NCBI GenBank assembly: GCA_028679775.1
Contig: JAJRAX010000201.1
Location: 1-8,441, forward strand
Reading direction: 5' to 3'
Source of the DNA: Methanothrix sp.
GTDB taxonomy: Archaea; Halobacteriota; Methanosarcinia; Methanotrichales; Methanotrichaceae
DNA length: 8,441 nucleotides
Below the pieces are notes generated by a model. That model made no database searches and was not told the origin of the DNA. It saw only the letters and a program-made list of their open reading frames with translations. The position numbers and the translations under genes are program-made. Shown here piece after piece: positions 7,349 to 8,441 of this stretch; positions within the stretch are counted from its first letter, which is position 1, and each line of letters begins with the position of its first letter.

Positions 7349-7356
7349 TCATTTAT
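7349..7356 (+). promoter_or_regulatory. TATA box in the divergent intergenic region
   Basis: ATTTATAT is the only strong TATA match between the marker 9 gene (GTG at 7293, minus) and the plus-strand small protein. On the plus strand it predicts transcription start near 7378-7382, just before the ATG at 7391. On the minus strand it reads ATATAAAT and would place a start near 7325, giving roughly a 30-nt leader for the marker 9 operon. It may serve one or both directions; pattern evidence only. Confidence 0.5.
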
Positions 7357-7390
7357 ATCCCAGAAAATGCTAAGGCATTATGATGATACC

Positions 7391-7810
7391 ATGGTGACCA
7401 TCAAAGTTGATGCAGATGCTAAGGTGAGAGGAACTGGAAAGGACGAAGCCTTGGGGGTGCAGGTCTCAGGACCCGGATCAAACCCAATATCGGCCAAAAT
7501 ATCAGGCGATGCGAAAAGCCCCATCGCTCTCGGGCCCATCGAGGTTGCGCCGATTACTGTAATCCCAGATATGGCAACGGCCGCCAAGAGCATTGACTTC
7601 GGAGGCTTGGTCGCAGCACTGACCAAACTCTCAGAGGGCGTCCATGTGGACCTTGCCAATTCCAATGCACCACTCTCCATTGCACCGATCTCAATTGCTC
7701 CCCTGTCCATTGCTCTCGGGAAGATTCCAGTGGATCTGACCATCTCGGTTTCCTCTCCCACCCAGGAGGCCGTCTTCAAGGTGGAGATCAAGGGGACCAT
7801 CGGCGAGTGA
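7391..7810 (+). CDS. Hypothetical protein with pentapeptide-periodic proline/beta repeats
   Basis: I do not recognise the family. With the ATG at 7391 the product is 139 residues (MVTIKVDADAKVRG...). Upstream in-frame starts (TTG 7337, ATG 7340, ATG 7367) lie across or close behind the TATA box at 7349-7356, so the shorter start is preferred. The sequence has no cysteine, signal peptide or membrane span. Two blocks repeat every five residues: SPIAL-GPIEV-APITV-IP at 43-59 (prolines 44, 49, 54, 59) and APLSI-APISI-APLSI at 93-107 (prolines 94, 99, 104). They are separated by a short amphipathic helix-like stretch (GGLVAALTKLSEGVHVDL). Alternating hydrophobic residues suggest short stacked beta strands (inference). 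The reading frame is clean, and the next gene starts 40 bp downstream. Function unknown. Confidence 0.75.
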   Translation: MVTIKVDADAKVRGTGKDEALGVQVSGPGSNPISAKISGDAKSPIALGPIEVAPITVIPDMATAAKSIDFGGLVAALTKLSEGVHVDLANSNAPLSIAPISIAPLSIALGKIPVDLTISVSSPTQEAVFKVEIKGTIGE

Positions 7811-7850
7811 AAAAATATTTTAAGCATGATGATGCACTATCTGCCGTGAG
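7811..7850 (+). promoter_or_regulatory. AT-rich TATA-like promoter before the COG2426 gene
   Basis: The run AAAAATATTTTAA at 7811-7823 directly follows the previous stop codon. Standard archaeal spacing from it would start transcription around 7842-7848, only a few bases before the GTG at 7851. The only ribosome-binding-like sequence, GTGAGG at 7846-7851, abuts the start codon. The gene may therefore be read from a leaderless or nearly leaderless transcript. Confidence 0.4.
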
Positions 7851-8321
7851 GTGTCCATAATTATCCCGTCATGGCTTGTAACTGTGCTGGCCGCAGCACT
7901 TCCAGTATCCGAGGTTCGAGGAGCCATACCTCTGGCGATAGGCGTCTACGGATACGATCCCGCCCAGGCCTATCTCCTCTCGGTTTTCGGAAACCTTCTC
8001 CCGATAATTCCCCTGCTCCTGTTCCTCGGTCCAGTATCCGACTTTCTGAGACAATGCACTCTTGGTGACAGATTCTTCACCTGGCTCTTTCTTCGCACCA
8101 GGAGAAAATATATTCAGGACCATGAGAACTTCGGATTGGCGGCGTTGGCTATATTTGTGGCCATACCTCTGCCCATGACCGGGGCCTGGACGGGCTGTGC
8201 CATTGCCTTTCTGCTGGGATTTCGATTCTGGCCTGCGTTCGCGGCCATTGCATCAGGCGTTTTCTTGGCAGGGATCATTGTAACGGCAACAGTTGTTGGC
8301 GTTCAATGGCTTGTGTTTTAG
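7851..8321 (+). CDS. Sm_multidrug_ex family (COG2426) small membrane protein
   Basis: A 156-residue, strongly hydrophobic protein of the family annotated as small multidrug export protein. Its signature is near the N terminus: LPVSEVRGAIPLAIGVYG at about 17-34, with E21, R23 and G24. A hydrophobic segment with GNLLPIIPLLLFLGPVSDFL follows at about 42-66. A basic loop (RTRRKYIQDHENFG) comes next, and then the IPLPMTGAWTGCAIAFLLG motif. The last span ends VGVQWLVF at the terminus. Around four membrane segments are expected. Transport activity of this family is an annotation tradition; I know of no firm substrate. GTG 7851 is the only in-frame start after the upstream stop at 7830-7832. The stop codon ends one base before the predicted transposon end, so the protein appears intact. 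Confidence 0.9.
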   Translation: MSIIIPSWLVTVLAAALPVSEVRGAIPLAIGVYGYDPAQAYLLSVFGNLLPIIPLLLFLGPVSDFLRQCTLGDRFFTWLFLRTRRKYIQDHENFGLAALAIFVAIPLPMTGAWTGCAIAFLLGFRFWPAFAAIASGVFLAGIIVTATVVGVQWLVF

Positions 8322-8322
8322 G

Positions 8323-8441
8323 GTCAACTACCCCACCCTAAAGGATGGGGCTTGTGACTGCACAAAAAATCGCGTCACAATAGGCTGGCTGACTTCAGCC
8401 CTAAAAGCTATGTTCATAGCAGCGATGTGGTCAGCAGCACC
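8323..8441 (-). mobile_element. Right end of an IS200/IS605- or IS1341-type element
   Basis: The minus-strand tnpB terminus is followed by a strong 8-bp hairpin (8331-8350) and then TTGAC at 8327-8323. TTGAC is, from memory, the right-end cleavage sequence of ISDra2, so I place the boundary at 8323. The subterminal hairpin with no inverted repeats at the tip is typical of this single-strand transposon class. The left end and any tnpA are outside the window, so autonomy cannot be judged. Confidence 0.68.
8328..8441 (-). CDS. tnpB: TnpB RNA-guided nuclease, C-terminal end (partial)
   Basis: Only the last 37 residues and the TAG (8330-8328) are in the window. They read GAADHIAAMNIAFRAEVSQP and onward. 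The ADHIAAMNI block is the conserved RuvC-III motif of TnpB, and its Asp is the third catalytic acidic residue. The Cys4 zinc ribbon and the other RuvC motifs would lie beyond the right edge. The last 25 or so residues are encoded by DNA that also forms the right-end hairpins and the omegaRNA scaffold, which explains their low-complexity, poorly conserved look. TnpB cuts DNA at sites matching the guide next to a transposon-adjacent motif, promoting retention of its element (family knowledge). Nothing in the visible part is broken. Confidence 0.82.
   Translation of the reverse strand, partial: GAADHIAAMNIAFRAEVSQPIVTRFFVQSQAPSFRVG

Larger units (their letters stand above)
8303..8441 (-). ncRNA. 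Predicted TnpB omegaRNA (3' part) with its guide
   Basis: Read on the minus strand, the DNA over the tnpB 3' end holds three stems: GGCTG/CAGCC (8396-8400 with 8387-8391), TTGTGAC/GTCACAA (8374-8380 with 8352-8358), and an eight-pair CCCCATCC/GGGTGGGG with TTTA loop (8331-8350, one G-T pair). After the last hairpin comes TAGTTGAC, then flanking host DNA. Known omegaRNAs have this order: scaffold over the tnpB 3' end and right end, then a guide copied from outside the element. The predicted guide would start CCTAAAACACAAGCCATTGA, which is host sequence from the end of the COG2426 gene. The RNA's 5' end lies outside the window, and guide length is assumed. Confidence 0.5.

Overview
The window looks like a euryarchaeal methanogen chromosome. 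It carries a methanogenesis-marker-9 protein (a family confined to methanogens), RadB (a euryarchaeal RecA/Rad51 paralogue), a DUF447 protein and a CitG-like protein typical of H4MPT-using organisms. Signals are archaeal: TATA-like boxes and GAGG-type ribosome binding sites. The moderately high GC and the gene content would fit Methanothrix/Methanosarcinales, but the genus is an inference.

Layout from left to right. (1) At the left edge, on the minus strand and running off the window, lies the start of a Cas protein. It matches the Cas6-like half of the type I-G (formerly I-U) Cas5-Cas6 fusion Csb2. An in-frame stop only a few bases upstream means the Cas5-like half is absent. (2) A divergent 125-bp promoter region leads into a plus-strand set: MoxR AAA+ ATPase, DUF58/vWA protein, LarA-family nickel-pincer racemase and a RimI-like GNAT acetyltransferase. 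(3) Convergent with these is a tightly packed minus-strand operon, transcribed right to left: methanogenesis marker 9, CitG-like triphosphoribosyl-dephospho-CoA synthase homologue, DUF447 putative flavoprotein, radB. (4) A divergent promoter region with one strong TATA element separates it from a plus-strand pair: a small protein with pentapeptide-periodic x-P-[IL]-x-[VIL] strands, and a Sm_multidrug_ex (COG2426) membrane protein. (5) One base after that protein's stop codon begins the right end of an IS200/IS605- or IS1341-type element. It holds the C-terminal codons of a minus-strand tnpB and three stem-loops expected of its omegaRNA.

The MoxR/DUF58 pair is a classic chaperone-type module. 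The marker 9/CitG-like/DUF447 run suggests cofactor or methanogenesis-related maturation of unknown chemistry. The two edges are accessory DNA: a CRISPR-Cas remnant or split effector gene on the left, and a TnpB transposon on the right whose predicted guide comes from the 3' end of the neighbouring membrane-protein gene. I saw no CRISPR array, tRNA or rRNA.
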